NCBI GenBank assembly: GCA_017893485.1
Contig: JACEHZ010000365.1
Span: 186,001 to 250,000 of the forward strand
Source of the DNA: Hemerocallis citrina
Lineage: Eukaryota > Streptophyta > Magnoliopsida > Asparagales > Asphodelaceae
DNA length: 64,000 nt
Reading direction: 5' to 3'
Part shown: positions 42,701-53,721 of the stretch, one piece after another
Position numbering within the stretch: the stretch's first letter is position 1
Layout: each line of letters opens with the position of its first letter
Translations under genes and position numbers: made by a program
Notes under the pieces: generated by a model
Databases searched by the model: none
What the model was told of the DNA's origin: nothing
What the model saw: the letters and a program-made list of their open reading frames with translations, nothing else

Positions 42701-43599
42701 TCAGATAATTAAATCTGTTAAACTCGAGGTTTGACATGAAAGACATGGGACTAGCTGATGTTATATTGGGAATTAAAATCACAAGAACATCAGACGAGCT
42801 TATTTTAAGCCAGTCACATTATGTTGACAATATTCTTGGAAAATTTGATAAAGATAATTCTGGAATTGCGAGAACTCCAATAGATCTAACTTTACATTTA
42901 TCCAAGAATAAAGGGGAGAGTATTTCTCAAGTAGAATACTCTAGAATCATAGGCAGTCTAATGTACTTAATGAGTTGTACAAAACCAGACATAGCCTATG
43001 TAGTAAGTAAACTAAGCAGATGCACGAGTAATCCTGGAAGCGAGCATTGGCAAGCAATTATAAGAGTACTGAAGTACTTGCATTTTACTCGTAACTACGG
43101 GCTGCACTATACGAGATACCCGGCTGTACTTGAAGGATACAGTGATGTGAACTGGAGTGATAATTCAAAATCCACTAGTGGCTATGTGTTTACACTAGGT
43201 GGTGCAGCAGTTTCTTGGAAATCCTCGAAACAGACAGTGATCGCTAAATCCACGATGGAATCAGAATTTATCGCATTAGACAAATGTGGGGAAGAGGCTG
43301 AATGGTTACGCCACTTCCTTGAGGATATTCCAAGGTGGACGAAGCCTGTGCCTCCAATCTGCATACATTCAGATAGTCAATCTGCAATTTGTAGAGCACA
43401 GAGCAATATGTATAATGGTAAATCTAGACATATTCGTCGAAGACATAATACCATTAGACAACTACTCTCTACTGGGGTTATCTCTGTAGACTATGTAAAG
43501 TCAAAAGATAACATTGCGGATCCACTAACCAAAGGGTTAAACAGAGAGTTAGTTGATAAATCATCGAGGGGAATGGGACTAAAGCCCATGAAAGAATAA
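39714..43599 (+). pseudogene. gag-pol: Element D gag-pol polyprotein (copia), broken by one stop and one frameshift
   Basis: Start taken at ATG 39714 ([10 protein letters not shown]): an in-frame ATG at 39621 is followed by two stops. Gag (UBN2-type, [14 protein letters not shown]) ends in the knuckle [14 protein letters not shown] (about 40467). Protease [12 protein letters not shown] is near 40633. The pre-integrase HHCC region ([12 protein letters not shown]) and integrase core ([17 protein letters not shown]) lead to TAA at 41379-41381, where B reads Gln (CAA). The frame resumes (SDRGGEYE, SPQSNGVAERKNRTLK). RT has VHQMDVKTAFLNGDLDEE and CLYVDDMLIIGSND (about 42660-42702). A deletion relative to B near 42720 shifts the frame. 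RNase H ([31 protein letters not shown]) runs to 43599. Confidence 0.92.
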
Positions 43600-44210
43600 G
43601 TCGATACAATGGAAACCCAACCTAGTTGACTGGAGATCCCAAGATCTAGGTTCAAAGGGACAACTAAATTGTAAAGACCAAGTTAGATCACTGTGGGGAT
43701 TTTTCCATGTCCATTCCCATAATGAAACAGTGATGCCCGCAAGGTAACAGGTTAAGCTAGGCTTTTAATGATTCTTATGCGTCGGATATCCGAGCAGAGT
43801 AATGCGGGTTACTCTTAAGTAAGAAATCACCTATGTAAGATGGAAGAAGGGCCGCTTCCAAGGGAATAATATAGGGCAATATTCCTGTTAAAATCTTGCA
43901 GAACCAGGCGTATGTTCATGGCCAAAACGAACATAACAGTGAGAACTGAAAAAGCGTTAGAAAGATTTCTGTGTGAGATATGTCATCGTTTACACAAATG
44001 GCAGAACAGTTCAAAGATATCGCGTCTACTGTTTAGTTAGTAAAGTAAACATATTTTCATAAGGGAAGGTTCAAAGGGTAACACCTACCTATCCTATGCA
44101 GAAATCAATCGTTGAATTCTATCACCAAGTCTGTCGGGTCAGTCCGTCGTGTCAGTCTGTCGTGTCAGTCTGTCCTGTCTGTGGTCGTCAATTTTCATTC
44201 ATGTGGGGAT
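43600..44210 (+). other. Element D 3' untranslated region
   Basis: No ORF. A microrepeat of GTCAGTCTGTCGT (three to four copies, 44128-44185) lies near the end. A short purine tract, ATGTGGGGAT, precedes the 3' LTR. Confidence 0.8.
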
Positions 44211-45290
44211 TGTTAGAAAATGAGTGTTTTAGACACCATTTTCGAACCGATTTTTGAGCAATTTTTTGAGTAAGATCCTCAATGAATTATTGAGAGATCT
44301 TGATTGATTTGTGTTCTCCTTCGTGAGTAGATCAAAATCATATATTGGTTCGCTAAAATCGGTTAAGGGGTGAATGAGAAATTGTCTTTCAAAGTGAGAA
44401 GTTTTCATTCTTGAAAATGGGTTAAGGGAACATAGTCCCACATCGGAAATAACAAAAGAAATAGAAGAGGATATATAGTAATCTCCTTCTAAGCATTGTA
44501 AGATGGCTAGAAGAGAGGCTCTCTCTTGCGCGCGCAGGGGGGGGGTGCAAATCACGGACCGGATTACATGCGACTTGTGTGCGCCCGCACGACCTGCGGA
44601 CACGAATGCCGGACCGATTTGATCCCACCCCGTGCATAGCCACTTTTTGCTACAGTTTTCTCTTTGTAACGGCTGAAATGAATGCAGAAACGATTCTGTC
44701 TGCCGTTTCAGTGCTGTATTTAATATTTTGTCTGCCGTTACGCTAAAGGCATTCAATTCACTGTCTGCAGTTACAGTGAAGGCTGTTAAAGGCTGTTAAT
44801 GTCTTGTCTGCCGTTACAGTAAAGGCTGTTAATGCCTTGTCTGCCGTTACTGAATAACCCAGGCTCTATAAATAGAGGCCTCCCCTTTACTTTCTTCCCT
44901 GCACAAACCAGATCCTCTTCTCTTCTTCTTCTGTACTGTTCGTCCATTCTGCTGTTGTTGGTAAGTCGGTGATAGGTTCAAGCGCTTGTACTCGGTTCGG
45001 GAGTAGTACGTGGTGCCTACGGGATCGCTCCAAGTCGTTACATCCTGGGAGACAAACGCCTCCGTTCAATCCAGCAACCGGAGAGAGGCGAAATCTGTTT
45101 TAAGGACACTGTGTGATACACAGGCCTCGGCTTTCTTGGATTTGTACTTTTCATTTGCTTACTGTAAGTTGATTAATTTATTTTCCTTTTCTTTTTCTTT
45201 CGGATTACCCTTCTCTGTTCCCTTCTCGGTTTTTCCTGTGCCTCTCTATCTTTCTTTGTAAAAGAAATTTTGTAAACATTATTTGTAACA
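44211..45290 (+). repeat. Element D 3' LTR (1,080 bp)
   Basis: Starts TGTTAGAAAATGAG, TATA box at 44867-44874, ends TTTGTAACA. Two copies of the 33-bp repeat (three in the 5' LTR). Other differences are mainly single transitions and a G-run length change near 44537. Confidence 0.93.
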
Positions 45291-45425
45291 ATTTTATCAT
45301 CTATTCGCGTAGATATGTATATATACACATAGTAAGAACTGTTCATGTGAATATGAAGACCCAGTGATGCATAACTGGACGTACATTCCATGTTAGTGAA
45401 CTGTTGACAACTTTTGCAATTTTGG
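45291..45425. repeat. Second copy of the roughly 134-bp segment flanking element D
   Basis: Matches 38257-38390: ATCATCTATTCG, TAGTAAGAACTGTTCAT, GACCCAGTGATGCATA, CTTTTGCAATTTTGG. The pair now brackets D. Confidence 0.8.
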
Positions 45426-46470
45426 TTATAATAGTTGGATCTTTTGTATGGTGTCCGATCAGGTCGGATTCAGATTCAGTTTCTACCGGATGCTCACATA
45501 GCTGTTAATTAAATTTCAAACTAAAAGAAAGCAAATACCACGTACACAGTTCAAGCCTCCGTCTGAAAAAACACCCAATTTAAGTTGCAGGCCCATGCTA
45601 GAATACAAATATAAATTCACCTATTCGTACTACAATTTTGAAGTTTGGTACTACAATTTTGAAGTTTTGATGTAGTGGCAGAGTTATTCACCTCCGGCTC
45701 CAAAAGCCATAAATAGGGTAAATTGATCCGCTACCGCTCCTATAAGCGATCTTTGTGTTGAACGTTTAAACTCGAAATGATCGGATAGAAAATTATATGA
45801 ATTTAGAAAAATATTCGAGTGATATAATAGGGTAATATAACAATGCTCACTGATATAATAGAGTAATATAACAATTCTCCTAAGACGAACCTTTCATTGC
45901 AACTAATGGCCTACAGAATATGACTTAGATACCACTCTAAATTGTTTTTCTGCATGTTCTGCTCATTAGTCCGAAAACACTTACCTGTCACCTGCCTACA
46001 TGATATATATATATCGAGTTATGCAGTGATATCTATAATTAAGTACAAAAATTAAGAGTAATGATTATTTGTTACAGTATCACAATAATGCCATTTCACA
46101 TATCAAGTTTAACAATAGGGCACGGGGACAAGGAACCGAGCGTACAGAGTAGGGTGAGAGGTGTATGTGGAGGAAACAAAGAGGAAGAGCAAGATGCAAA
46201 TGGACATATGGGAATCGAAGGATCCAAGGGAGAAGGACCTCATTAGATCGGCGGCAAAAGCAAAGGAACCAACATCGACTTGCAGAGGTACGTGTCTAGT
46301 TAAGATGTCAATTTTGAATTATATTTGTGATAATATACTACTTTATTATGCTAGTATGTTCGGTTTAGTAATGTGGTCCACAAAAGAAGAACAAATAGAG
46401 AGGGTGAATGCTATTAGGGGAGAAACTTATAGATTATGTCTATAGTTACTTGACATGATTTTGGATAGGT
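45426..46470. other. Unassigned sequence between element D and the LINE
   Basis: AT-rich. A 31-bp direct repeat of the type GATATAATAGGGTAATATAAC occurs twice (about 45820-45880). A purine-rich stretch at about 46115-46260 has two overlapping short open frames that match nothing I recognise. It could be the degraded LINE 5' part or unrelated sequence. Confidence 0.45.
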
Positions 46471-49400
46471 ATATTATAGATGTTTTAATTAGCTTCCATG
46501 TTATACTTCTTTTGGAACATTGGTTTGTAATACTATCCAAAGAAGAAACATTCGATCTGTGCTTTACAGAAAACTAGGATTGAAAATCAAAGAGTGAGGA
46601 TTTTGAGCGCCTTAGATCGTTGAGGACTTTTTATTGGTGATTTAAATCGGTCTGTAGGCTTATTGGGAAGAATTGCGATAGGAGTTGATCCCAACGTTTT
46701 AGAGATTGATGAGTACGTTGGTAATTACTCGGTCACGATTAAACTAAAACGAAAAAGAGATGGTTCGGAGCATATGGTAACGTCAATGTACAGATCATAT
46801 AACTCCAGATTGAGTGACGGTTTTTGGGTAGAGGTAAGAATTATTCGGGGATAATGGGAGGGCCCGTGGTGGTGGGTGGGGATTTATTTATTACGAGATT
46901 CCAGAACGAACATTGATGAAGAGTTGGCACTGATTAGGATACGAATGACTTCAATCGTACTATTTACAAGCTGGAACTCATGGATCTTCAGTCATCTGAT
47001 AGACGGTTTACTTGGACGAACATGCAAGCAAATATAACTCTTGCCAAGTTGGGTAGAATACTGGTGTGTACTGATTGGGAGGATCTTTTTCCCCTTGCCA
47101 CTGTCAGGACCATGGCGAGATACACATCTGACCTGACTCCCCTGACACTTGAGTGTGGAGCTGATAGTAGAACCAAACACTACCAATTTAGATTTGAGAA
47201 GACATGGACGCTTAGTGAAAACATTAAGGGAGGGGGCTACTGAGGAATCTTGGTCGACACTACCGACTCTGTCTAGCTCTAAGTGGAACAATAAGATGAG
47301 ACGTCTTCGAAAGTGCCTAAAAAAATGGGCCAAGCAGAAGTTTGAAGAGTTAAAAAGAAAGAAAGAAGGTCTCGAGGAAAGAGTACATAATCTCGAGACC
47401 ATAGAAGAAGATAGGGATCTTGACGGCTAGGAATATGAGGAGTTGGTTTATAGTAGAGGCAAGCTACATCGAATAGGAGACATGGAGGAACACTATTGGA
47501 AGCAGAGGTCAAGATTTCAATGACTTAAAGAAGGGGATGCCAACACTGCTTTCTTCCATAAGTTTGCTAGTGGCTAATAGTCGTATTTCTAGTCTTTTCG
47601 TTGGTGAGAACTGGAATGAGGATGAGACACAAATTAGACAGAAGGTTGATATGAACTTTATAGAATTACTTGGAAACAATAGAACACATAGATGCAGTCT
47701 AAATCCTGAGACGTAGAGTGACTCAAGAATTGAAGGGAGTGATGGGTTGGAAGAAATGTTTGCGGAGGAGGTGTTTCAGGCAATTAAAAACCTAGGACAC
47801 GACCGCTTCAGGACATAATGGTTTCCCAATTTTTTTTCTTCTATAGACTCTTCTTGAGTATCATTAAGAACTACTACTTAGATATCCTTCATGAATTACA
47901 CCAGGGGGTTGCGCAGTTGGAAAGATTAAATTACGCGAAGGTTATTCAAATCCCTTAAAATTCAAAAGTTCTTAAAGTAGCGGACCTCAGGTCCATTAGT
48001 CTCTTGAATTACTCCTTTAAAATAATCACCAAAATCTTGGTGAACAGGTTGTCTCTGCACCTGATGGAGGTCATTGGGGATTCACAAAATGGATTTATCA
48101 AAGGGAGGGACATCATAGACAACATCGCGTTAGCATACGAAGTGGTGTTTACAGGACATAAGCTCAAAGTTGATGGTTGTTTTACAAAAGTTGGACTTTG
48201 AAAAGGCTTACAACACAGTTGAGTGAGATTGTGTGGACGAAGCTCTAGAACTCAAAGGATTTGAACCTAAATGGCTAATGTAGATTAGGAAGTGTGTCAG
48301 GGATGGGAAAGCGTTCATCCAGTTGAATGTAGAATTCGGAAGGGAAATTCGGTGTCGTAAAGGTCTCAAACATGGAGACCCGTTATCTCCACTTCTATTT
48401 TTGTTGATCACTGACGACTTTACTGAGATGATTTTGAGAGGTAGAAAGGCTGACTTTATCATTTGTATCGGTGTTAGAGGGGTTTCTGAGCTGTTTGCTA
48501 TCCTCAAATTTGTTGACGACGCCCTAACATTTGGTGCTGCTCAAATGGACGAATTTATTGTGTTTAGAATCATCTTGAGATGGTTTGAATACTTATCTGG
48601 ACTTCCAGTCAATCTCCACAAGAGCTGTGTGGTGTCTTTGTGTGTTGGAAATCCCTATCCCAGTCGAATTGATTACTTCGTGTATGGGTTGCGAGAAGGG
48701 AGGGTTACCTCTAAAATACATGGGAATACTAATCAGACTAAGTAACATGTGGAGGGAAGATTAGATTCCATTGGTGAAGTGGAAAGGAGACTTGCAGGAT
48801 GGAAAGGGAAATGTCTATACCTGGGTGGTAGAATTACCTTGATCAACTTGGTGCTTAGTAGCCTTCCTACTTACATTTTGTCTCTATACGAGATTCCTGA
48901 GTGGGTCACTAAAAGAATTCATAAGTGTAGAAGATGGTTCCTATGGAAAAAGGCGAACGACGATAACAAGGGGTTCCATCTGGTCAGGTAGGGAAATATT
49001 GTAAGAAGAAGGAATTCGAAGAACTTGGAATTGTCAACCTCAGAGTTATGAATCAAGCGCTTATTACCAAATGGTGGTGGAATCTGCGTAAATGATGCAA
49101 CTTGTGGTGGTGTAAATCCCTCAAAATATATCGTAGGTAGAAAAATTAGATGGGGACGAAGTACCCATGGGAAGGTTTCCTATCTCTGGAAAGGAGTCGC
49201 GAATGTGGGTGAAGCTTTTTACGTTAATACGAGATGTAGGATTGGGAACACGAAAGATACTAGATTCTCGAAAGATAAGTGGTGTGGGAGCAACTCACTT
49301 CAATCCCTCTTCCCATAACTTGTCGAGGAGTCTGGTAACGAAGATGCCCTTGGTAGATGTGTGGAAACATGATCGATTGCATTTAGAATTTGGGGGTCCA

Positions 49401-50287
49401 AGTATCGAGGAAAAAACAGGTGCATCTGCAAACCCTTAAAATTTTGGTGGCAGGGTTCGGGCAATACCGGAATGGTGCAGAAAATGAAAGAGATTGGGTC
49501 ATATGCATTTTCTGTGAAGTCTATGTACCAGTGGCTGAATGATGGAGGAACGATGAGTATGGAGCTGAAAAGGATTTGGAACACCCAGGTTCTAATAAAG
49601 GTGAAGCCTTTTCTTTGGTTGGGGGCGAAGAATTCCATCATGTCCAAATAGAATATAAAGAGGTGTAATATTTCTATAGATGTAAGATGTTCTAGCTGTA
49701 ATTTAGGTGATGAGGATATCGATCACATTTTATTCAATTGTCCTAAGGCTAGACTCGCCTGGGAGGTTCTCGTTATGGGGTTTGGCTTTATGAGACCCCT
49801 AATACAGTTGAGGATATTTTGGGTGCCTGAAGAGCGAGAGTGATTAGAAAGGAATATAGGTATGGGTGGGATATTACGGTTGCTGCTACCATGTGGACCC
49901 TATGACTAGATTGTAACAATGATTGTTTCCGTATTTAAATTATAGAATTCCTTTGATATTTCATAAAAATATGGTGCTAATTGATGCTTGGGTAGGTCAA
50001 GCATGGGCAAGAAAGAGACTTCACATAGAAGGGAAGGAGTAGTTTGAGGCTTCACGTGCATTTACCTCTTTTCCTTCGATCATGAGACTTGAGAGGATGG
50101 CTGAGTAAAGGTTCTTGCTGTTTTGGGATTAACTTCTACTTATTTCTATTTCAGTTGTTGTTGCATATTTCCATTATTACGATGCATGTACTAGACTTTT
50201 CGGTAGATGATGGTTGTAATATTTAGTACTTTATATTTTGTAACCCTTCATTAATAAAACGGTTGGTCACTGTTCTATCAAAAAAAT
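46471..50287 (+). mobile_element. L1-like LINE (non-LTR retrotransposon), degenerate
   Basis: Endonuclease, RT and a Cys/His 3' domain occur in plant L1 order on the plus strand. The end is TTCATTAATAAAACGGTTGG, then TATCAAAAAAATT (about 50250-50287), the usual plant LINE tail with a short A-run. The 5' boundary is uncertain and no target duplication could be fixed. Every domain is broken by shifts or stops. Confidence 0.8.
46560..49850 (+). pseudogene. LINE ORF2 remnant: endonuclease and reverse transcriptase
   Basis: Endonuclease (apurinic-type) pieces: LQKTRIE (about 46563), VGNYSVTIKLKRKRDGSEHM (about 46708), SSDRRFTWTNMQAN with SDLTPLTLE (about 46992-47150). RT pieces: KIITKILVNRLSLHL and DSQNGFIKGRDIIDNIALA (about 48020-48145), GLKHGDPLSPLLFLL (about 48362) and the active-site region KFVDDALTFGA (about 48507-48540; FADD in active relatives). 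Then LGGRITLINLVLSSLPTY (about 48820) and a zinc-binding CSSCNLGDEDIDHILFNC-like end (about 49690-49745). These match plant L1 proteins in order and spacing. At least eight breaks; not functional. Confidence 0.82.
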
Positions 50288-50885
50288 TAAGGAGTTTCTT
50301 CGGGGTTTCATATTTTGTACGTACTAGTTAATTTGATAATTTCCACCATAGATCGATCGATCATGGCCAAATTCAGATATATATCATGGTGGAACCCATG
50401 CAAGCTTAAACTGCGCTGATCATGTTCGTCCTGTTTTACTATGTATATATATATTCTCTTCAATTTGTTCTGTTCTGTAGCTGTCATTTTGGCATTCTCA
50501 TTAACAGTCGGCAGACAAAATTTGTGAAAACTTGGAGAATGGTAGATGCTATCCACATATACGCAACATTACATACGAGATCGATCAGTACTGATCTCTC
50601 TTTTTATCCTCAGAGTACAACACTTTACTTTAGCTTTAGGGTTTTTTTACTTGCTATTGCGAACTTCTTTTCTTTTTGCCTTTAATTTGACTTCCCTTTT
50701 GTGATGGAGATCGATAGTGGTGGGGGACTATATGTGCATGGTACAAGCATTCGCATGCTCTTTACATTCGAGCCAGGGATATTATTGCTGCATGGTATAT
50801 TTACCTCTCTTACATAGGGGGTGACCAATGACTTTGACTATACAAAGACCAAAATCCTATAGTGATCTAGATCAAAAAGATATTA
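50288..50885. other. Unassigned sequence between LINE and MITE
   Basis: No coding signal or clear repeat. Low-complexity TATATATATA near 50446 and palindromic GATCGATCGATC near 50350. Nothing else seen. Confidence 0.5.
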
Positions 50886-51471
50886 CTCCTTCCGTTTCAC
50901 TTTAAGTGATACTAGTATTATACACGTGTTGTGCACGTGGAGAAAATTGGAGGAATGAAAAGGGTAAAAAAAAATCTACCAGCACGTGCGTTGCACGGGT
51001 TGGGTTAAGGACAAATTACACTAAGGCCTTCTCCCATTATAGTAGTAGAGATTTAGAATTTTTTTCTTGTTTCACTTTAAGTGATATTATTCAATTTTTC
51101 CCCCCTTTTTTTTTCTTCCAGCAAAACCCTTATTTATGTTGAAATTTTGTCTTAATTACTCATCTTAATCCTATCAAATATTCTTAGAAAATTGTAGTTT
51201 CAACTTTCTAGATTTTATTTTCTCCAAAAATTTAATGCCAACTGTATTGGAAAAATAATTAGTAATTCTATTTTCTCTTGAAAACAGAATTTGTATTGAG
51301 AAAACATTAATTACAATTTCTCGAAATCAGAATCTGTATTGGAAAAAAAAAATAGTAATTAAATGATGGAGACTTATTAATAAGGGTGTAGAGGGAAACA
51401 AATGTTTATCTCACCCTTCCTTAATCTGTGTGCAAAACTCTTGAATATCACTTAAAGTGAAACGAAGGGAG
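50886..51471. mobile_element. Stowaway-like MITE (Tc1/mariner type), 586 bp including an insertion
   Basis: The left end CTCCTTCCGTTTCACTTTAAG continues TGATA. The right end, read on the opposite strand, is CTCCCTTCGTTTCACTTTAAG and then TGATA. This gives terminal inverted repeats of about 26 bp flanked by TA on both sides (50884-50885 and 51472-51473). The TA target and the CTCC-start are standard for Stowaway elements. A third copy of TTTCACTTTAAGTGATATT in left orientation lies inside at about 51068. No ORF. Confidence 0.8.
50912..51051 (-). mobile_element. Tiny non-autonomous Helitron (140 bp) inside the MITE
   Basis: On the minus strand it begins TCTCTACTACTATAATGG (from 51051) and ends with a hairpin, CACGTGcacaaCACGTG, then TATAATA and CTAG (50912). 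These are the known plant Helitron signatures: TC start, and GC-rich hairpin about 7-12 nt before CTAG. It sits between A (50911) and T (51052), the known Helitron target, with no duplication. A second hairpin-like motif (CCCGTGCAACGCACGTG) lies inside. Confidence 0.6.
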
Positions 51472-51940
51472 TAACATATAAGAGGTACAGATGGGAATTT
51501 GGACAAACTAAGAGCATTTGTAGTCATCGGACTAAAAATCCATTTTTTGCAAAATCTAGAAAAAAAAATGTTGCAGTTATTGGCTAAATACCCAAATTTA
51601 GAATTTGAGGGGAACAATAGCCGACTATATTTGAGAAAAAATATATGAATTTGAAAAATATAACTGACGAAAGATCATCTTTCGTCTATTGAAAGTTGTA
51701 TCCCAAAATTTGATCGGACGAGGGATGATGTTTCATCTAAATTATTTTTTCTTAATAAAAATGAACGGACAGAAAATGATTTACCGTACGATCAATTTTT
51801 TAAATTAAAAAATTTTGGCTCGGACGGAAAATGATTAACTGTATGATCAATTTTTTATTTTTATTTTTTTATATCTCGAACGGGATTTGATCTCCCGTTT
51901 GATTCAATTTTCCCCCAAAAAAATTGAAGGGTGTTTCTAC
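51472..51940. other. AT-rich unassigned sequence left of element G
   Basis: Non-coding. It has a near-perfect inverted repeat, GACGAAAGATcATCTTTCGTC (51666-51686), and a roughly 40-bp direct repeat built on CGGACGGAAAATGATTAAC and GATCAATTTTTT (about 51765 and 51822). These suggest a small MITE, but I could not fix its ends. The last five bases, TCTAC, would be the target repeat of G. Confidence 0.5.
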
Positions 51941-52051
51941 TGTTGCCGCTGAAATCGGTGTGGGGGCAAACAGATAGATTTGTGGATTCGAGGAAAGTTG
52001 AATAGTCAAACGTGAACGACTTCACCGAATTTTGACCGAGATCCTCTATGA
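51941..52051 (-). repeat. Element G 3' LTR, truncated to about 111 bp
   Basis: Only the LTR end survives (minus strand: GTTTGACTATTCAAC, GTTTGCCCCCACACCG, GGCAACA). Compared with F, about 460 bp of LTR (including TATA box and TG start), the polypurine tract and about 95 bp of adjacent sequence are missing in one deletion. 52052-52390 then aligns with 35820-36170 of F, complemented. Confidence 0.8.
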
Positions 52052-52671
52052 GGGGTTTTGGATCTTAAATGAGGCATTATGGTGGTTTTCTGAGTCGGTA
52101 GTGCACTCAAGATTGTTCTTGAGTTCTCCTGGATTTTTTGGGAATTTTTCTCGATTTTTTAATTATTTTCCGAATCATTTATTCAATTTTGCAGAGCGGT
52201 GATTCATTTTTCGAGGGCACTAATTAATCATTCTAATCAATAATTATTTATCCAGGGGCTCAAAAATACTTCCCTGAATTTTTAATTATTTTTTTTGAAT
52301 TTGTAACCATTTTTCTGCAATTTTTGAATAAACAATTTGAATTAAATAAATAAAAAATAGATTTTTTTAATTCTATTTATGATGTGGTGCAATCTGGGCT
52401 CTCCATCGGCTTTGGGCGCGACTTTTGAGGAGATCTAACGTCTGTGGTTGCTCAAAGGTGGATTTTCCTTTTATTCGGGGGTCGGTGGCAAGTGGCTTCA
52501 GCAATGTTGCCGACCTCTGCAAATCACCTCGAGGAGCTGACACGTGTCAGGAAGAAGGCCGAAGTCGAGGGAGGTTCGGGGTCCCTTGTCGAGGTACAGA
52601 GGTACCTCGGCATGGCAACACATGTCAAAAGTGGTTCGGCGAGGTTTGCCGAAGTCCGAGTGAGCCATTTT

Positions 52672-53395
52672 CCCATGTTTGAGCGTCGGTGCCAAGAATG
52701 CTCGGCAAGACGTGCCGAGGTCCAAAGTGAGAGTTTTTTCTCACGTTTAAGCGTTGGTGCCAAGGATGCTCGGCAAGGCGTGCCGAATTCCAAAGTGAGT
52801 TTTTTCTCACGTTTGAGCGTCGGTGCCAAGAACGCTCGGCAAGGCGTACCGAAGTCCAAAGTGAGAGTTTTTTCTCACGTTTGAACGTCGGTGCCAAGAA
52901 CGCTCGGCAAGGCGTGCCGAAGTCCAAACCAAGAATTTTTTCTCACATTTGAGCATCGGTGCCAAGAACGCTCGGCAAGGCTGAGAATTTTTTTTCACGT
53001 TTGAGCGTCGGTGCCAAGAACGCTCGGAAGGCATGCCGAAGTTCAAAGTGAGAGTTTTTTCTCACGTTTGAGCGTTGGTGGCAAGAACGCTCGGCAAGGC
53101 GTGCCGAAGTCCCAAGTGAGAGTTTTTTTCTCACGTTTGAGCGTCGGTGCCAAGAACGCTCGGCAAGGCGTGCCGAAGTCCAAAGTAAGAGTTTTTTCTC
53201 ACGTTTGAGTATCGGGGCCAAGAACGCTCGGCAAGGTGTGCCGAAGTCCAAAGTAAGAGTTTTTTCTCACGTTTGAGCGTCGGTGCCAAGAACACCCGGC
53301 AAGGTGTGCCGAAGTCCAAACCGAGAATTTTTTCTCACGTTTGAGCGTTGGTGCCAAGAACGCTCGGCAGGGCGTACCAAAGTCCAAAGTAAGCT
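52672..53395. repeat. 68-bp tandem array upstream of the element G antisense promoter (11 copies)
   Basis: Unit starts step by 66-69 bp, with one 52-bp short unit near 52961-53013. Each unit has two small inverted repeats: GTGAGAgtttttTCTCAC and CGGCAaggcgTGCCG. The sequence is unrelated to the 120-bp array of F in the same place. Open frames on both strands are repeat by-products. Confidence 0.93.
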
Positions 53396-53396
53396 G

Positions 53397-53563
53397 TTGA
53401 CAGCTTGGAGATGATAGCTGGCCTTTTGACTGTTGATCTTCTGACGATTTTGACAGTTCGTCATTGATGAGACGGTACAACTTTTTGTCGTTTTGTGTAA
53501 ATGGGCCTGACTGTTGGGTTTTTGAAGCCCAATATCCTCGTTTTGTGTGCCATCCTCTATAAG
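53397..53563 (+). promoter_or_regulatory. Antisense promoter of element G: TTGAC cluster and TATA box
   Basis: TTGAC cores (W-box core) occur at 53397, 53426 and 53450. GGGCC- and GCCCAAT-type motifs follow (about 53508-53533), then TATAAG at 53558-53563, with CCCCCCC and a CT-rich leader after it. The ATG is about 160 bp downstream. This matches the layout in F. Promoter role inferred. Confidence 0.6.
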
Positions 53564-53721
53564 ACTCAACCCCCCCTCATTTCTTCACTTCTCCAAATTT
53601 TTACTCAGGAGTAATTTTCACTAGCGAGAGATTCCGGCGATTGTCGACCGTTTTCCGGTGAATTTTCCGACTGCGACAGTCACTTCAAGGTAACTTATAC
53701 TTAGTTTATTTTAAGTCAAAA

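Larger units (their letters stand above)
38397..45290 (+). mobile_element. Element D: Ty1/copia retrotransposon (Tork/TAR-like), 6,894 bp
   Basis: LTRs at 38397-39507 and 44211-45290 start TGTTAGAAAATGAG and end TTTGTAACA. They flank a nearly complete gag-pol. The flanking ATTCT (38392-38396) and ATTTT (45291-45295) are a probable target repeat with one change. The LTRs differ by about 15 substitutions plus one 33-bp repeat unit, so it is fairly young. It belongs to the family of element B. The clade name rests on protein likeness to Tnt1-type sequences and is tentative. Confidence 0.93.

Noticed and set aside
46061..46445. Possible host gene fragment in the purine-rich stretch before the LINE
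   Set aside because: The overlapping frames are short, lack recognisable domains and show no splice structure.
52672..53395. CRISPR-like appearance of regularly spaced repeats
   Set aside because: Units are contiguous with no unique spacers, and the context is a plant retrotransposon.
52425..53480. Many open frames, mostly on the minus strand, in the 68-bp array of G
   Set aside because: Repeat by-products in shifting frames; no conserved protein and no start context.
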